From Acidobacteriota bacterium (lineage in GTDB: Bacteria > Acidobacteriota > Thermoanaerobaculia > Thermoanaerobaculales > Thermoanaerobaculaceae), in the NCBI GenBank assembly GCA_016213675.1, contig JACQZW010000078.1, positions 31,481 through 95,480 of the forward strand: a DNA stretch of 64,000 nt, read 5' to 3'. A program made the translations under genes and the position numbers. Of this stretch, positions 17,528 through 26,591 are shown piece by piece. Numbering within the stretch: position 1 is the stretch's first letter; every line of letters starts with the position of its first letter. The notes under the pieces were generated by a model. It was not told the DNA's origin. It did no database searches and worked only from the letters and a program-made list of their open reading frames with translations.

Positions 17528-18439
17528 CTAGGGCTTATGCCACAGATCGGAGGTGACGGTGTTGTTGGCGCTGCTGCGCTCTCGGAAGCCCGGTGTCAGA
17601 GTCGCCCGGCACCGCAACGTCTCGACGTTCTTGCTGTTGACCTCGACGACCCAACCGCGATTCGAGAGTTCGTTCGGCTGCAGCCTGTAGTGCGTGTCGA
17701 ACCCGCTCACCAGCTTCCGGAAGCTCTGGCCGTTCGCGCTGCACTGGAACTCGACATTGATGCTGCCGTCGAGCTTCCCGTCGCCGACGTTCTGCACTTC
17801 CAGGTCTCCGAAACAGTGCGAGGCGTCGATGTTGTCATGCTGACATCTGGAGACCCGTATCCGGCGGGCAACCGGGTCCGGGATTCCCGCATCGTAGTGC
17901 TGACAGTCGGATACCCTGGATTTCGTCACGGCCGCGGGCTGCGCTATGTTTCCGGGATCGATCTCCGCCAGGAAGCAGTAGTCGCCACTCTCCCTGAAGC
18001 TGAAGAGCTTCCCGGCAGCCGTGTCGTGGTTGTGCGCCTGAGCGGCGAAGTGGAACGTCTCCAACTGCGTCCACGGAGCCTCGTACTTCGTCTTGTAGGA
18101 GAGACGGACGTCGATCGGCCCCTTCGTGCCCTCGCCGAGGTTGCGGATCTCGACTCGGACCCTCAGGCAGAGCGGCTCGTTGCACTCGACCTTGCTCACG
18201 AGCACGCGCGTCACGCGCAGGTCCGGGGCGGGACCCAGCAGCGCCGGGATCCCTTGGAGGGGCGGCCGCTTCTGAACCTGGCGGGTGGTCTGCGCGAGGG
18301 CGGGCGCTGTAATTGACACCACAGCGATCGAAACGACCACGAGCCCACGCTTGATGGTCCCTCCAACCGATGCGGCGCAAGACACTCCCTTGCAGGAAAC
18401 CGTGACTCCGCTGGCACCAGGAAAGCTGGAGCGTTTCAT
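17528..18439 (-). CDS. secreted CARDB-like protein, function unknown
   Basis: A 303-residue exported protein. The ATG at 18439 has GGAGAA upstream, and a long signal region with a hydrophobic core (GLVVVSIAVVSITAPALAQ) ends near residue 48. The mature part contains two CARDB-like beta-sandwich units: PDLRVTRVLVSKVEC with VEIRNLGEGTKGPIDVRLSY, and CFGDLEVQNVGDGKLDGSINVEF ending ERSSANNTVTSDLW. The SANNTV-type ending is diagnostic for CARDB. Several cysteines could form disulfides. No enzyme motif is visible. It lies in the accessory region beside decayed mobile DNA. A shorter protein of the same style is at 30186-30671. Confidence 0.65.
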   Translation of the reverse strand: MKRSSFPGASGVTVSCKGVSCAASVGGTIKRGLVVVSIAVVSITAPALAQTTRQVQKRPPLQGIPALLGPAPDLRVTRVLVSKVECNEPLCLRVRVEIRNLGEGTKGPIDVRLSYKTKYEAPWTQLETFHFAAQAHNHDTAAGKLFSFRESGDYCFLAEIDPGNIAQPAAVTKSRVSDCQHYDAGIPDPVARRIRVSRCQHDNIDASHCFGDLEVQNVGDGKLDGSINVEFQCSANGQSFRKLVSGFDTHYRLQPNELSNRGWVVEVNSKNVETLRCRATLTPGFRERSSANNTVTSDLWHKP

Positions 18440-18674
18440 CGTAGTTCTCCTTCCTGTGATTTCTGAGCTAGTTATCGCGCGGGTGGCGGACGGCGTCGAC
18501 GCGGCGCTGCACCGGGCGGCGCCGGCGGGTCTCTCCAAGCTAGGACGGCGCCTGTCCCGCATCCCCCCGCTTTCCGCAGCGGCGTGCTGCAAGACCGCGA
18601 AGTGAACCGCGCCGAGAGCCATGCGCTCGATTCCACCTTTCAACAACTAGAACGTCACCATTCGACAAAGCGCA

Positions 18675-19405
18675 CGTGAACCGCCCCCGGTTCCTTGGAC
18701 AGATGGTTGATGGTACTCACGCCGCCTCTCCGAGGGAAGTTGTCAGGGCCTGACGGGTGGCGGCGGGAGTCTCGAAGCCGTGCTTCTCGACCAACCAGGC
18801 GTTGTTGTAGCGCTGGCCGAATGCGGTGAGCGCGGCCTGGAGGTCGGCGATCGTGTCGAAGGTGCGAATCCACAGGAGCTGCTCCTTGAGTGTCCGGATG
18901 AAGCGCTCGGCGCAGCCGCTACCTCCCGGCTCGCGGACAAACGCAGGGGACGACTCGATGCCAAGGAAGCGAAGCTCGGCCTGGAAGTGGTCGCTCATGA
19001 ACTGGCTGCCGTGGTCATGGCGCAGCCGCAGGCCCGCGGCCCGATCCTGCTCGTACGCCCCGAAGGCGAACGGGACGGCTTGGCGCAGCGGTTCGTCGGC
19101 TTCGAAGCGAGTGGCCCGCGCCGCGACGTGCAGTCCCAAGCACTCGGCCGTGCAGTGATCGACCAGGATGAAGACGTTGGCGGTGCCCTCGTGGCCGGTC
19201 AGGGTCGAGGTGATGTCGATGCCCCAGACGTCATCCGGCTACTGGCGGTGATCGTCCCGTCGTGCGCCTTGGGGCCGTGCGGCTGCCCGGCTCGGGTCGG
19301 CGCCAGCAGGTTGTGCTCCCGCATCAGACGCAGCGTGCGGCGCTTCGACGTCCGGACGCCGGCCACCCGCAGGCGCGCCCAGACCTTGCCACGTTGCGCA
19401 CGAGT
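18675..19405 (-). mobile_element. degraded IS3-family insertion sequence
   Basis: One end survives: TGAACCGCCCCCGGTTCC at about 18676-18693 resembles terminal inverted repeats of IS3-family (IS51/IS407-like) elements. Inside is a broken transposase. The other end is lost near 19405, where a GGDEF gene fragment begins. The element is immobile. Confidence 0.65.
18717..19405 (-). pseudogene. IS3-family transposase (OrfB) remnant, frameshifted
   Basis: Read 3' to 5', the fragment begins near 19405 with VWARLRVAGVRTSKRRTLRLMREHNLLAP (HTH_21-like region). It loses frame around 19240 and resumes with DDVWGIDITSTLTGHEGTANVF, which carries the first catalytic Asp. The rest has the second Asp in RHDHGSQF and the Glu in GSGCAERFIRTLKEQ, so the DDE triad is present but split over two frames. 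The N-terminus and OrfA are missing. Confidence 0.75.
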
Positions 19406-19682
19406 GACACGGTGGCCCGAATGGGGGGAGACGAGTTCGCCGCGATCCTTCCGGAGTCGGCCCCCTCCCGAGGCGTGCGAGGTTGTGGGGCGCGTGCTCC
19501 GCGCCGTCGCGGCGGAGGCCGGCAGGCTCGGCTGGCCGGTCACATTCTCCGTCGGCCTCGTGAGCTGCGCGCGGCCGGAGTGCACCTCCGAGGAGTTGCT
19601 GCAGCGTGCCGACGCGCTCATGTACGAGGTGAAGCGGAGCGGCAAGAACAGCCTCCGCGCGCCCATCCTTGCTGCGGGCTGA
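19386..19682 (+). pseudogene. GGDEF-domain (diguanylate cyclase) fragment, frameshifted
   Basis: The piece starts at the broken IS edge with LATLRTSDTVARMGGDEFAAILPES, including an intact GGDEF motif. It changes frame near 19465 and ends with VTFSVGLVSCA, ELLQRADALMYEVKRSGKNSLRA, the usual end of the domain. The sensory N-terminus and the start of the catalytic domain are gone. It cannot be functional. Confidence 0.75.
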
Positions 19683-19788
19683 GACCACCCCCCGGGGCGA
19701 GTCCGCGCCCGATTGACTCGTGTGGATCGCAGCCAACCCCGAGCAGCTCTGATTCGACGAGTCAGCGGCGAGGCTGGCGATGGTGACC

Positions 19789-19879
19789 TCACCAGGCGGT
19801 CTTCAGGCCGAGGCGCGAGAGGCGGCGAATGAACCGGTCGTCGAAAGTGGCAATGGCGTCGTGTCTTCCCGCGCGGGTC
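19789..19879 (-). pseudogene. C-terminal remnant of a PIN-domain (VapC-like) toxin
   Basis: Only about 29 codons remain, reading [20 protein letters not shown] and ending TAW then TGA. This matches the last acidic motif and tail of VapC toxins (ATFDxxFxRRxxRLG). It abuts the asnS copy at 19881 directly, so the junction truncated the gene. No antitoxin is seen. Confidence 0.5.
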
Positions 19880-19880
19880 A

Positions 19881-20270
19881 CGGCGACGAGGAGACCGCGC
19901 TCGCCGACGACGCCGGCAAGCCGACGATGATCACCCGCTTCCCGGCGGCGATCAAGGCGTTCTACATGGAGCCGGACCCGAACGATCCGGCGCGGGCGGC
20001 GCCGCGGACATGATCGCCCCCGAGGGGTACGGCGAGATCATCGGCGGCAGCGAGCGCATCTCGTCGTACGAGAAGCTCGAGCAGCGCATCGCCGAGCACG
20101 GCCTGTCGCGCCAGGCGTTCGAGTGGTACCTCGACGTCCGCAAGTACGGCGCCTTCCCGCACTCCGGCTTCGGCATGGGGATTGAGCGGGTGGTGTCGTG
20201 GATGTGCGGGCTGTCGCACCTGCGCGAGGCGATCCCCTACCCGAGAATGCTGAACCGGCTCTACCCGTAA
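19881..20270 (+). pseudogene. duplicate of the asnS 3' end, frameshifted
   Basis: The sequence matches 16746-17136 (AsnRS residues about 302-431) with roughly twenty base differences counted by eye. A one-base deletion near 20007 breaks the frame. Motif 3 ([15 protein letters not shown]) is present, but motifs 1 and 2 and the OB fold are absent. Many differences are third-position changes, and the last codons differ more (CTCTACCCGTAA), so the copy probably came from another strain or was under selection for a time. Confidence 0.9.
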
Positions 20271-20599
20271 CCGCCTGCGGGAAAGTGCCGCGAGCGCCCC
20301 GCCGCTCCTCCTTGTCCTTCGTAGCGGCCGGCCGTTGGCCGGCCGTCGCCGCCCGGGCAAGTGCGACGAGCAAGAGGCCGGCCGCCCGGCGGGCGGCCGC
20401 TACGTCGCTTTAGGAGCCAGGCCGGTCCTCGCGGCTGGCCCAATCCGGGCGGCGCCGCTGCCGCGGGCGGAAACCCTCGTCATCTCGACTAGATAAGCCC
20501 CCCTCTTCTACTGAAACAGACAGTACGTCATGGCTTATGAGCGCAATCTCCGATTCCGCGGGCGAACGCTCGCAACGGTCGCGCCCACACGGCACCGAC
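20271..20599. other. gap between the asnS copy and rdrB
   Basis: 329 bases with element B (20320-20404), the shared 50-base stretch (20426-20475), and about 120 bases of less GC-rich DNA leading to the rdrB stop. No gene or clear terminator is visible. Confidence 0.55.
20320..20404. repeat. palindromic MITE-like element B
   Basis: 85 bases bounded by CGTAGCGGCCGGCC and GGGCGGCCGCTACG, with internal GCAAGTGCGACGAG close to the core of element A. It has the same position relative to the asnS stop as element A. Confidence 0.7.
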
Positions 20600-23308
20600 T
20601 CAACGACTGGGGAGGTCAGGGTTGCTGACCCAGAGCCGGCGGATCATCCCGCTGGTCGGGTTTCCGGCCTCGCGAGGTGTGAGGCCGAGTGATGTCAGGT
20701 GAGGCAACAACCACTCCTCGAGCGGCCGCAAGGTGAAGCGAGCCTGGAGGCCCTCCCGCCGGCGGCGGTCGAGCCACTGCTGGGCTTCGCCTTGACTCGC
20801 CCCTCTCATCACCAGCGCATCCAGGATGAGCTGATACTCATCCGGCAGTGTCGTCGAAAACGTCAGAGGGTCATCGGAGCACAGACAAACCTGGACGGAG
20901 TCGGCTGAATCTACCGGGCGCAGGGGTGCAAGTGCGAACACGGGATGGTCTTCCAGGCTCGCGAGATCCCCAATCAACAGGTTGGAGGTCGGGTTGACCT
21001 CGACCGTGATCCCCCGCGAGGCGATTCGGCGCTGGAGAACCGATTGAATAGCCTCGAGGGCCTCGATGTCCTGGGCGGCCTCGAGCCAGACGAGTTCGCG
21101 TCCACGACAGAACACCTCGGGGTCTGTGAGGTATCGCCATGCAAGTGGCGCCTCGACAGGGCCTTCGCGGTTTGTTCTGCCCGCGGGGAAACCAACGCTT
21201 GACAACCATGCCTTGTCAAACAGCCGTCCGAGGTCGGCGTCCGTTTCCGGCAGTGGCTTTGAACTTCCGAAAATGTCCACGGTGAGTTGAGCGATCTTCA
21301 ACTCCAGGAAGGTCGAGCGGTCGCGCGCCGGCGGCTCGCCGCGCTGCGTCGCGTACCACCGCCACTCCCACAACAGGTCCAGGAGCCGCTCCTCCCGGGG
21401 CATCGCGACACACGACACCCGTTCAGCCCACGCGGCGGGAGCGGTACCGAGCGCCAGGGCATGGCCGAGTCTTGCCCCTTCGTTCAAGCCAAAATGCTCG
21501 ACGGCCTCGTCGATTCGGCGGAGGCCACCCAGCAGATGGTCGAAGTCCTCCCCGGCGTGCGCTGTCACGCGCAGGCAGGGAAGTTGAGTGCCGGCGAGCT
21601 GGTACGCCAAGGCCGACGCGACCTCGCCGCTCTCCACCACCGCGCGGTAGAGTGGCGCCAGCACCCACGTGGGAACGCCCTGCTCGTCGGTACAGACGTC
21701 GACCCCGCGAATGACAGCGGCAGACAATGGGAAGTGAACGAGGACCCATCTCAGCGTGTCACACGCTCGGCGTTGTTCGGAGTAGTACCTCGCGTAGCGG
21801 AAGCCCGTCGGGTTGGCTCGCGGGTCAGCGTGTGAACCTTGCCAGCGGTTGTTCGGCTTCCCCTCACGAGCGCCGCCGCCGCGACCCCGCACGAAATGAA
21901 GCACGAGGCCCAACTCCACCGCGGGAGGTTGCCGCCGGTCACCGGGGCGCTGGGTGGTCGTTGGTACCCTTGGTTGGTCCAGCAACGCGAGCTGTTCGTT
22001 GATGGTGCTCTTCGGTGAGGTACGGTATTCCAACGATCGCAGCCCTCGCCCCGCACCCTCGGCAACGGCGGCGACGCTGATGGCTGCGGTCTTGGTGAAG
22101 CCCGACGTCGGGTCAATGCGATCGTAGAAGCGGAAGAACCACTGCAGCCCCCTCACGAGCGGTCGCTGCGTGACGTGCCGGTAGTACAGGCAACGAAGAC
22201 GGATCACCTGCCAGAAGAGCGCCGCAAAGTAGGCGTCTCCGGCCCCGGGACCCTCCAGGTAGTCAAGCGCGGTGGCCACGAAGCGCATCTCAGGCGTGGG
22301 GCCATTTGCTGAGGATGGTGGGAACCACTGGGCGATCGGATCGAGGCTCTGGAGGTCCCCGCCTCTCCATTCGGCAAGCGAACACCTCGTTCCGGTGATT
22401 CTCAGGAAGAGCTCCCTCGCTTCATGGAAGTGCTCTCTCGGTGGCCGCCGCAGCGCACCCCTCGAGAGTTCGCTAAGGAGGCTCTCGAGAAGGCCGGCGC
22501 TTGCAGAACCCAGGCTTGTCCGCTCCCACGTCCAGAGGCTCGACTCGAAGTCCGGACAGTGGGGTGCTCTTCCCGCCACAAAGCGAGCGAGTACGCTTCG
22601 AGCCAGGGCCGCCCGCATCAGCCACGCTGCCAGGCACTTCCCTCCATCGAAGGCTGCGGCTGCACTGTCCATGGCATCAGGCCGGATCTGTGGGTCGGCC
22701 AACGCCAGTTGAAGGCGAACGAAGTGGTCGGCGAATCCGACGCCGGCCCCGAGGTGCAGGTGGAGCTGGGCGAACCCCTCGTCGGAGAGGGACTGCGCGA
22801 GGTGCGGTGTGACGATCTGGACGTGGCGGCACGACGGCAGTGGCCGGAGCGCCGCCAGCAGGAGATCCGGCGGGAGCGCCAGCGAGACCCACCGCCAGTA
22901 CCAGCGGGCGAGGCCGCCCGGTGATGGGGCCCTTTCAACGGCCTCGCCGGGAAGCCGCGGCCTCGACACGCTGGTCCCGTGCTCGAGGAAGCGGGAACTC
23001 GTGTCACGAAGTAGCGCAGTGAGTGGGCGGACAACGCCAAGTGCGGAATGGGTCGAGGAAGCAGCGAACCACAGCAAGTCACGGAGGTTGCACAGCTCGT
23101 CGATGGTGGTCGAAGGGAACCGCCGGAGCAAGTCCGGCTCGATGCGTCGCCAGAACGAGGCCATGCCTCCGCCTGCAGGTCCTCCGCCCAGGTGTCCGCT
23201 GAGGTGAGTTAGGGTGGTTTCGAACGCCGCTTCGCTGGCCAGAGGGGCGGCCACGATCTCAGCAACGAGGTGAGGTACCGGCAGTCCTGTTCGGCGATTC
23301 TGCGGCAT
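20600..23308 (-). CDS. rdrB: RADAR adenosine deaminase RdrB
   Basis: A 902-residue divergent adenosine deaminase, the effector of the RADAR anti-phage system, which deaminates adenine nucleotides (and, in the first report, RNA) when RdrA is active. All deaminase metal and catalytic motifs are present in order: HxH in QLHLHLGAGVGF (His183, His185), HAGE (584-587), ARLGHALALG (His616), EVNPTSNLLIGD (770-781) and CSDDPLTFSTTLPDEY (Asp812, Asp813). About 400 residues lie between HxH and HAGE, far more than in housekeeping enzymes and as expected for RdrB. The ATG is 20 bases after the rdrA stop. Base composition is lower in GC than the chromosome, suggesting transfer. Confidence 0.9.
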   Translation of the reverse strand: MPQNRRTGLPVPHLVAEIVAAPLASEAAFETTLTHLSGHLGGGPAGGGMASFWRRIEPDLLRRFPSTTIDELCNLRDLLWFAASSTHSALGVVRPLTALLRDTSSRFLEHGTSVSRPRLPGEAVERAPSPGGLARWYWRWVSLALPPDLLLAALRPLPSCRHVQIVTPHLAQSLSDEGFAQLHLHLGAGVGFADHFVRLQLALADPQIRPDAMDSAAAAFDGGKCLAAWLMRAALARSVLARFVAGRAPHCPDFESSLWTWERTSLGSASAGLLESLLSELSRGALRRPPREHFHEARELFLRITGTRCSLAEWRGGDLQSLDPIAQWFPPSSANGPTPEMRFVATALDYLEGPGAGDAYFAALFWQVIRLRCLYYRHVTQRPLVRGLQWFFRFYDRIDPTSGFTKTAAISVAAVAEGAGRGLRSLEYRTSPKSTINEQLALLDQPRVPTTTQRPGDRRQPPAVELGLVLHFVRGRGGGAREGKPNNRWQGSHADPRANPTGFRYARYYSEQRRACDTLRWVLVHFPLSAAVIRGVDVCTDEQGVPTWVLAPLYRAVVESGEVASALAYQLAGTQLPCLRVTAHAGEDFDHLLGGLRRIDEAVEHFGLNEGARLGHALALGTAPAAWAERVSCVAMPREERLLDLLWEWRWYATQRGEPPARDRSTFLELKIAQLTVDIFGSSKPLPETDADLGRLFDKAWLSSVGFPAGRTNREGPVEAPLAWRYLTDPEVFCRGRELVWLEAAQDIEALEAIQSVLQRRIASRGITVEVNPTSNLLIGDLASLEDHPVFALAPLRPVDSADSVQVCLCSDDPLTFSTTLPDEYQLILDALVMRGASQGEAQQWLDRRRREGLQARFTLRPLEEWLLPHLTSLGLTPREAGNPTSGMIRRLWVSNPDLPSR

Positions 23309-23328
23309 CGTCGGGTCCAGCCCCTGGC

Positions 23329-26300
23329 CTAGCCCTTGGCCTTTCGCTTGGACTTGATTGTCGGACTCGCTGGGGCTTGATGGACTTCGCCGAGTAGGGT
23401 GCCGTGGCCCCAGCCGGGCAGCACAGCACCAGCCATGCGTCCCGGCTTTGTCCTCAGGATCGGGCGTAGCCAGCCGTCTTTGAACTTGTTGTAGGGGTCC
23501 TTGCTCGCGTTGACGATGAGTTCCAGGGTGCCGACGAGGCTGCCGACCGGTCCGTGGTTGTACGCGAGCGCTGCCGCCTGTGCGGCTTCCGAGATGGTCT
23601 CCTTCAGAGTCCTCGCGTGCACAAGTAGCGCCTCAAGAGTGGAGTTGGCCCGTTTCTCGGCCGAACTGAGGCGCCCTTCGAGAAACTCCTCAACCTGCTC
23701 CAAGTAGGAGTAGATTTCATGCACCTCTTGCACCGCAGCGGTCGCACTCTCCTCAGCTCCGGCGACCCGGATTGCGTTCAGCAGGGGCAGGAGCCCATTC
23801 ACTTGGTCGCGCAGACGGTCCACTGGTACCGCACCGAACCGGATGGCTTGTTCAATTCCTGCATCACCCATTTCCACGAGTTGCGAGATGGCGGCCTCGC
23901 GGCGCCGGCGCACCTCTTGGCACAACTTGTCGTCGTCACCGGCCTTTCGCCCCAGACACTCCGCGTCGATCGAATCAAGAAGCCCTTCGCTCATGTGCTG
24001 CGGGAGGTTGTACTCCGGCGCCAACATCACCATGAGGGCACGTTGCCATCCTTCGATGAGACGCCGCCGTGGCGCTGCGAGCGGCGGATTCTTGCCATTT
24101 AGCTTGCCGAAAATCTTCGCGGCGCTGCCCGACAGGTCCTTTGAGTACTCGCTTGCATCGCGAGGCTTCTTGGGAGTTAGCGGGAGACAGTCCTTCAGGC
24201 CCGTTGCGTCCCCGATGATGCTTGTGATTGCAGCGATCCAGACGGCCGCAAGCCAGGACGTCTCAGCGGCATCATCGACGAAGGGCTTGAGGCCGCTCTT
24301 CTGATCCGCGGTCCTTGCGGCAAGGTTGATCCCGCGGCGCCAGGCGTCGGCGAGCAACTCGAACTCCCAGAAGCTTGTCCATGGTGGGGTAGGCCAGTGG
24401 AACTCAGCGAAGCGGTCTGCGCCGGGGACGTCGATGTGCCAGCGAGCGACCGCCCACCCCAGCCTGTTCGGGTCCGGAGCCAGCGGATGTGGACCCACCA
24501 GCCCCCCGGCCTGTTTGAGGGCCAACAGGTCGTGCAGCAGGACGATCAAGGCGCGCGTTCGGTCGGAGACTCGAAGCTCCTCCCGGGTCAGCGCCTTTCC
24601 ATCATGGGGTGCATCTGAGCCGCTTGGTTGCGGATCGAGACGGAGGAGCCAGTCACCGAAGAAGGCAGCTCGAAGGGTACAAACGCCCATCTCGTCCCGC
24701 ACTACTGGGAGGCGGCCGTCACGCCATGTCGAAAACGACCCGATCTTGCTTGCGTCGGCATCTTGCAGCCACTCGTCGCCCGGTCCGAGCTGGACGATTT
24801 CCAGGAGGCGCTCGCGCTCCTGGATCCACAACAGCGGGTCCTCTTGGACGGCGCGCCGCGTCTCTTCACCCAGAGTTTCCACGAGATCTGAGAGTCGGGG
24901 ATCCCAGCCGGGCCGATGCCGCAGGTCGGCGGGGTCGCCCGGCTTCTTGTGGGCAACGCGATCAAGGCTGAACCAGAGATCCGCCACATGGCGCGGCGAG
25001 GATCGAAGAACAATGGCTCCCGTGTACGGGTTCGCGACGCGACGCGAGAACTCGTCGCGAGGGAGGGCGTCGGACCACCCATCCCAGGGGCCGAAGTCCA
25101 GAAAGTTGGCGAGCCCCTGGATGGTGCTGCCGGCCAGCCTCCATTCCTTAGGGACACCACGGTCCCTAGCCGCCGGCAATTGAACCGCGGTTTCGACTTC
25201 TACTGGCACCTTGGCCAAGAGCTGTCCGAGTGTACTGACATCCTGCGCGCGAGGCTGGTACCTGAGCGCCTCGTCGATAGTCATGTCCTCGAGGGCGATG
25301 CGCTGTGCCGGCGGAAGCAGCTTGCGCATGGCGTGGGCTGCGATGGACCTCACGGTCCCGCCGATCTCCTCGCCCGGAAGAGCCAGACACTCGGGAATGC
25401 GGGCGTACTGGATGACCTCGTTGAAGTCGCCGCTCTTGCGGAGAGCCGTCACGAGTTCTGTCACGCGTGCGTCACCCATGACGAGAACGAAGAGCCGGGG
25501 AATGGACACCATCCGCAGAAGGTGAAGCAGTTCGGTTGCCCGCAGGGGGTTGAGATCGAAATCGTCGACTGGGAGGAGGAACACCGGGTTGAACCCCTTG
25601 CGACGGGCCTTCTCGGCTAGTTGGTCGACGAGCTTCCGCAGCCGAAACGGGAAGTGGGTCCGCGACTCCTCAGAGCGGAACATTTCGACAACGTAGGCGT
25701 CAGGGTCGAGGTTGGGACTGCGCTGGGGGAGGTTTCCTTCCCACGCGACCGCAATGTCGTGCTTGAGCGTGGAGATCTCGTATGACAGCGCCTTGATATC
25801 GTCTCGAAGGCCACGCTGCTCGAGTCCCTGCTCGATCCGCAGCCAGACCGCCGCGAGGAGGTTCGTCGGCTTCGGCAGCGGCTCGAGATCGAGGGTCTCA
25901 AGCCAAACCGTGTGCTGCGCGAGGGGTGCGGCAAGGCGGACCACCGCCTCCTCGACCTGTTTCCGACTTCCGGGTCTGTCCCTGAGAATGCCAGGCCGCT
26001 CTTGCGGGACCCCGATTCTCTCGGCGCACACTTGGGTAGGGTGGTTCTGGCGGTGAAGGAGTTGCGCGAGGCTGAGCATGACTGAAGTCTTCCCGCTGCC
26101 GCGTCCGCCGGACAAGAACAAGAGCCGCGTCCGGCGGTTCTTGTCCAACAGGATCTCTTGCTCTCCAAGCCCCCCCGCGTCCCTTCCCCAATTGCGCCGC
26201 ATCTCGTCGGGCGCCTGCGAGGCATCCGCGATCGCCGCCAGGATGTCGCGTAGGACGCGCGCCTGCGAATCCGTCAACTCGGCCAGGTCGAATGGAAGCG

Positions 26301-26349
26301 CCTCGTTCCGTAGCACGGCGCGGTGGTTCGTGTTGGCGTCAGCGGCCAT
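23329..26349 (-). CDS. rdrA: RADAR ATPase RdrA
   Basis: A 1006-residue KAP/STAND-like P-loop ATPase. In RADAR, RdrA forms a ring that docks on RdrB and is needed for sensing phage. Walker A is GGRGSGKTS (81-89). Walker B is NPVFLLPVDDFDLNP (about 254-268), followed by a MGDARVTELV segment typical of KAP-like NTPases. The long C-terminal half is mostly helical with no known enzyme motif. I chose the ATG at 26349 because AGGAGGAG precedes it; longer readings run into the methylase gene in another frame. It sits immediately upstream of rdrB on one transcript with its own promoter. The assignment rests on the paired deaminase. Confidence 0.87.
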   Translation of the reverse strand: MAADANTNHRAVLRNEALPFDLAELTDSQARVLRDILAAIADASQAPDEMRRNWGRDAGGLGEQEILLDKNRRTRLLFLSGGRGSGKTSVMLSLAQLLHRQNHPTQVCAERIGVPQERPGILRDRPGSRKQVEEAVVRLAAPLAQHTVWLETLDLEPLPKPTNLLAAVWLRIEQGLEQRGLRDDIKALSYEISTLKHDIAVAWEGNLPQRSPNLDPDAYVVEMFRSEESRTHFPFRLRKLVDQLAEKARRKGFNPVFLLPVDDFDLNPLRATELLHLLRMVSIPRLFVLVMGDARVTELVTALRKSGDFNEVIQYARIPECLALPGEEIGGTVRSIAAHAMRKLLPPAQRIALEDMTIDEALRYQPRAQDVSTLGQLLAKVPVEVETAVQLPAARDRGVPKEWRLAGSTIQGLANFLDFGPWDGWSDALPRDEFSRRVANPYTGAIVLRSSPRHVADLWFSLDRVAHKKPGDPADLRHRPGWDPRLSDLVETLGEETRRAVQEDPLLWIQERERLLEIVQLGPGDEWLQDADASKIGSFSTWRDGRLPVVRDEMGVCTLRAAFFGDWLLRLDPQPSGSDAPHDGKALTREELRVSDRTRALIVLLHDLLALKQAGGLVGPHPLAPDPNRLGWAVARWHIDVPGADRFAEFHWPTPPWTSFWEFELLADAWRRGINLAARTADQKSGLKPFVDDAAETSWLAAVWIAAITSIIGDATGLKDCLPLTPKKPRDASEYSKDLSGSAAKIFGKLNGKNPPLAAPRRRLIEGWQRALMVMLAPEYNLPQHMSEGLLDSIDAECLGRKAGDDDKLCQEVRRRREAAISQLVEMGDAGIEQAIRFGAVPVDRLRDQVNGLLPLLNAIRVAGAEESATAAVQEVHEIYSYLEQVEEFLEGRLSSAEKRANSTLEALLVHARTLKETISEAAQAAALAYNHGPVGSLVGTLELIVNASKDPYNKFKDGWLRPILRTKPGRMAGAVLPGWGHGTLLGEVHQAPASPTIKSKRKAKG

Positions 26350-26381
26350 TTTCTCCTCCTCGGAGGTGTATTGAGCCGATG

Positions 26382-26411
26382 CTGATACCAGAGCAGCCGC
26401 ACCAATGTCAA
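26382..26411 (-). promoter_or_regulatory. promoter of the rdrA-rdrB operon
   Basis: On the minus strand, TTGACA (26411-26406) and TATCAG (26387-26382) are 18 bases apart, ending about 32 bases before the rdrA ATG. The perfect -35 contrasts with the weak -35 regions of the GC-rich genes nearby. It implies that the pair is transcribed independently of the methylase gene. Confidence 0.6.
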
Positions 26412-26591
26412 TCCTGAGCCTGGTCAGCTCCTCACTGGGGTTCGGAGTATGCGATTGAAGAATGGCGTGTCGTGGTCTCTGCTTCCGGTCCACGGGCGCT
26501 CGTCGGCAAGCCAGGGACGTGTCTCGTTGCGAGGGGGGGCAGTTCAAGGCCAGGAGGTCGCCGTGCTGCGGATTACGCGAGGGACCGACGG

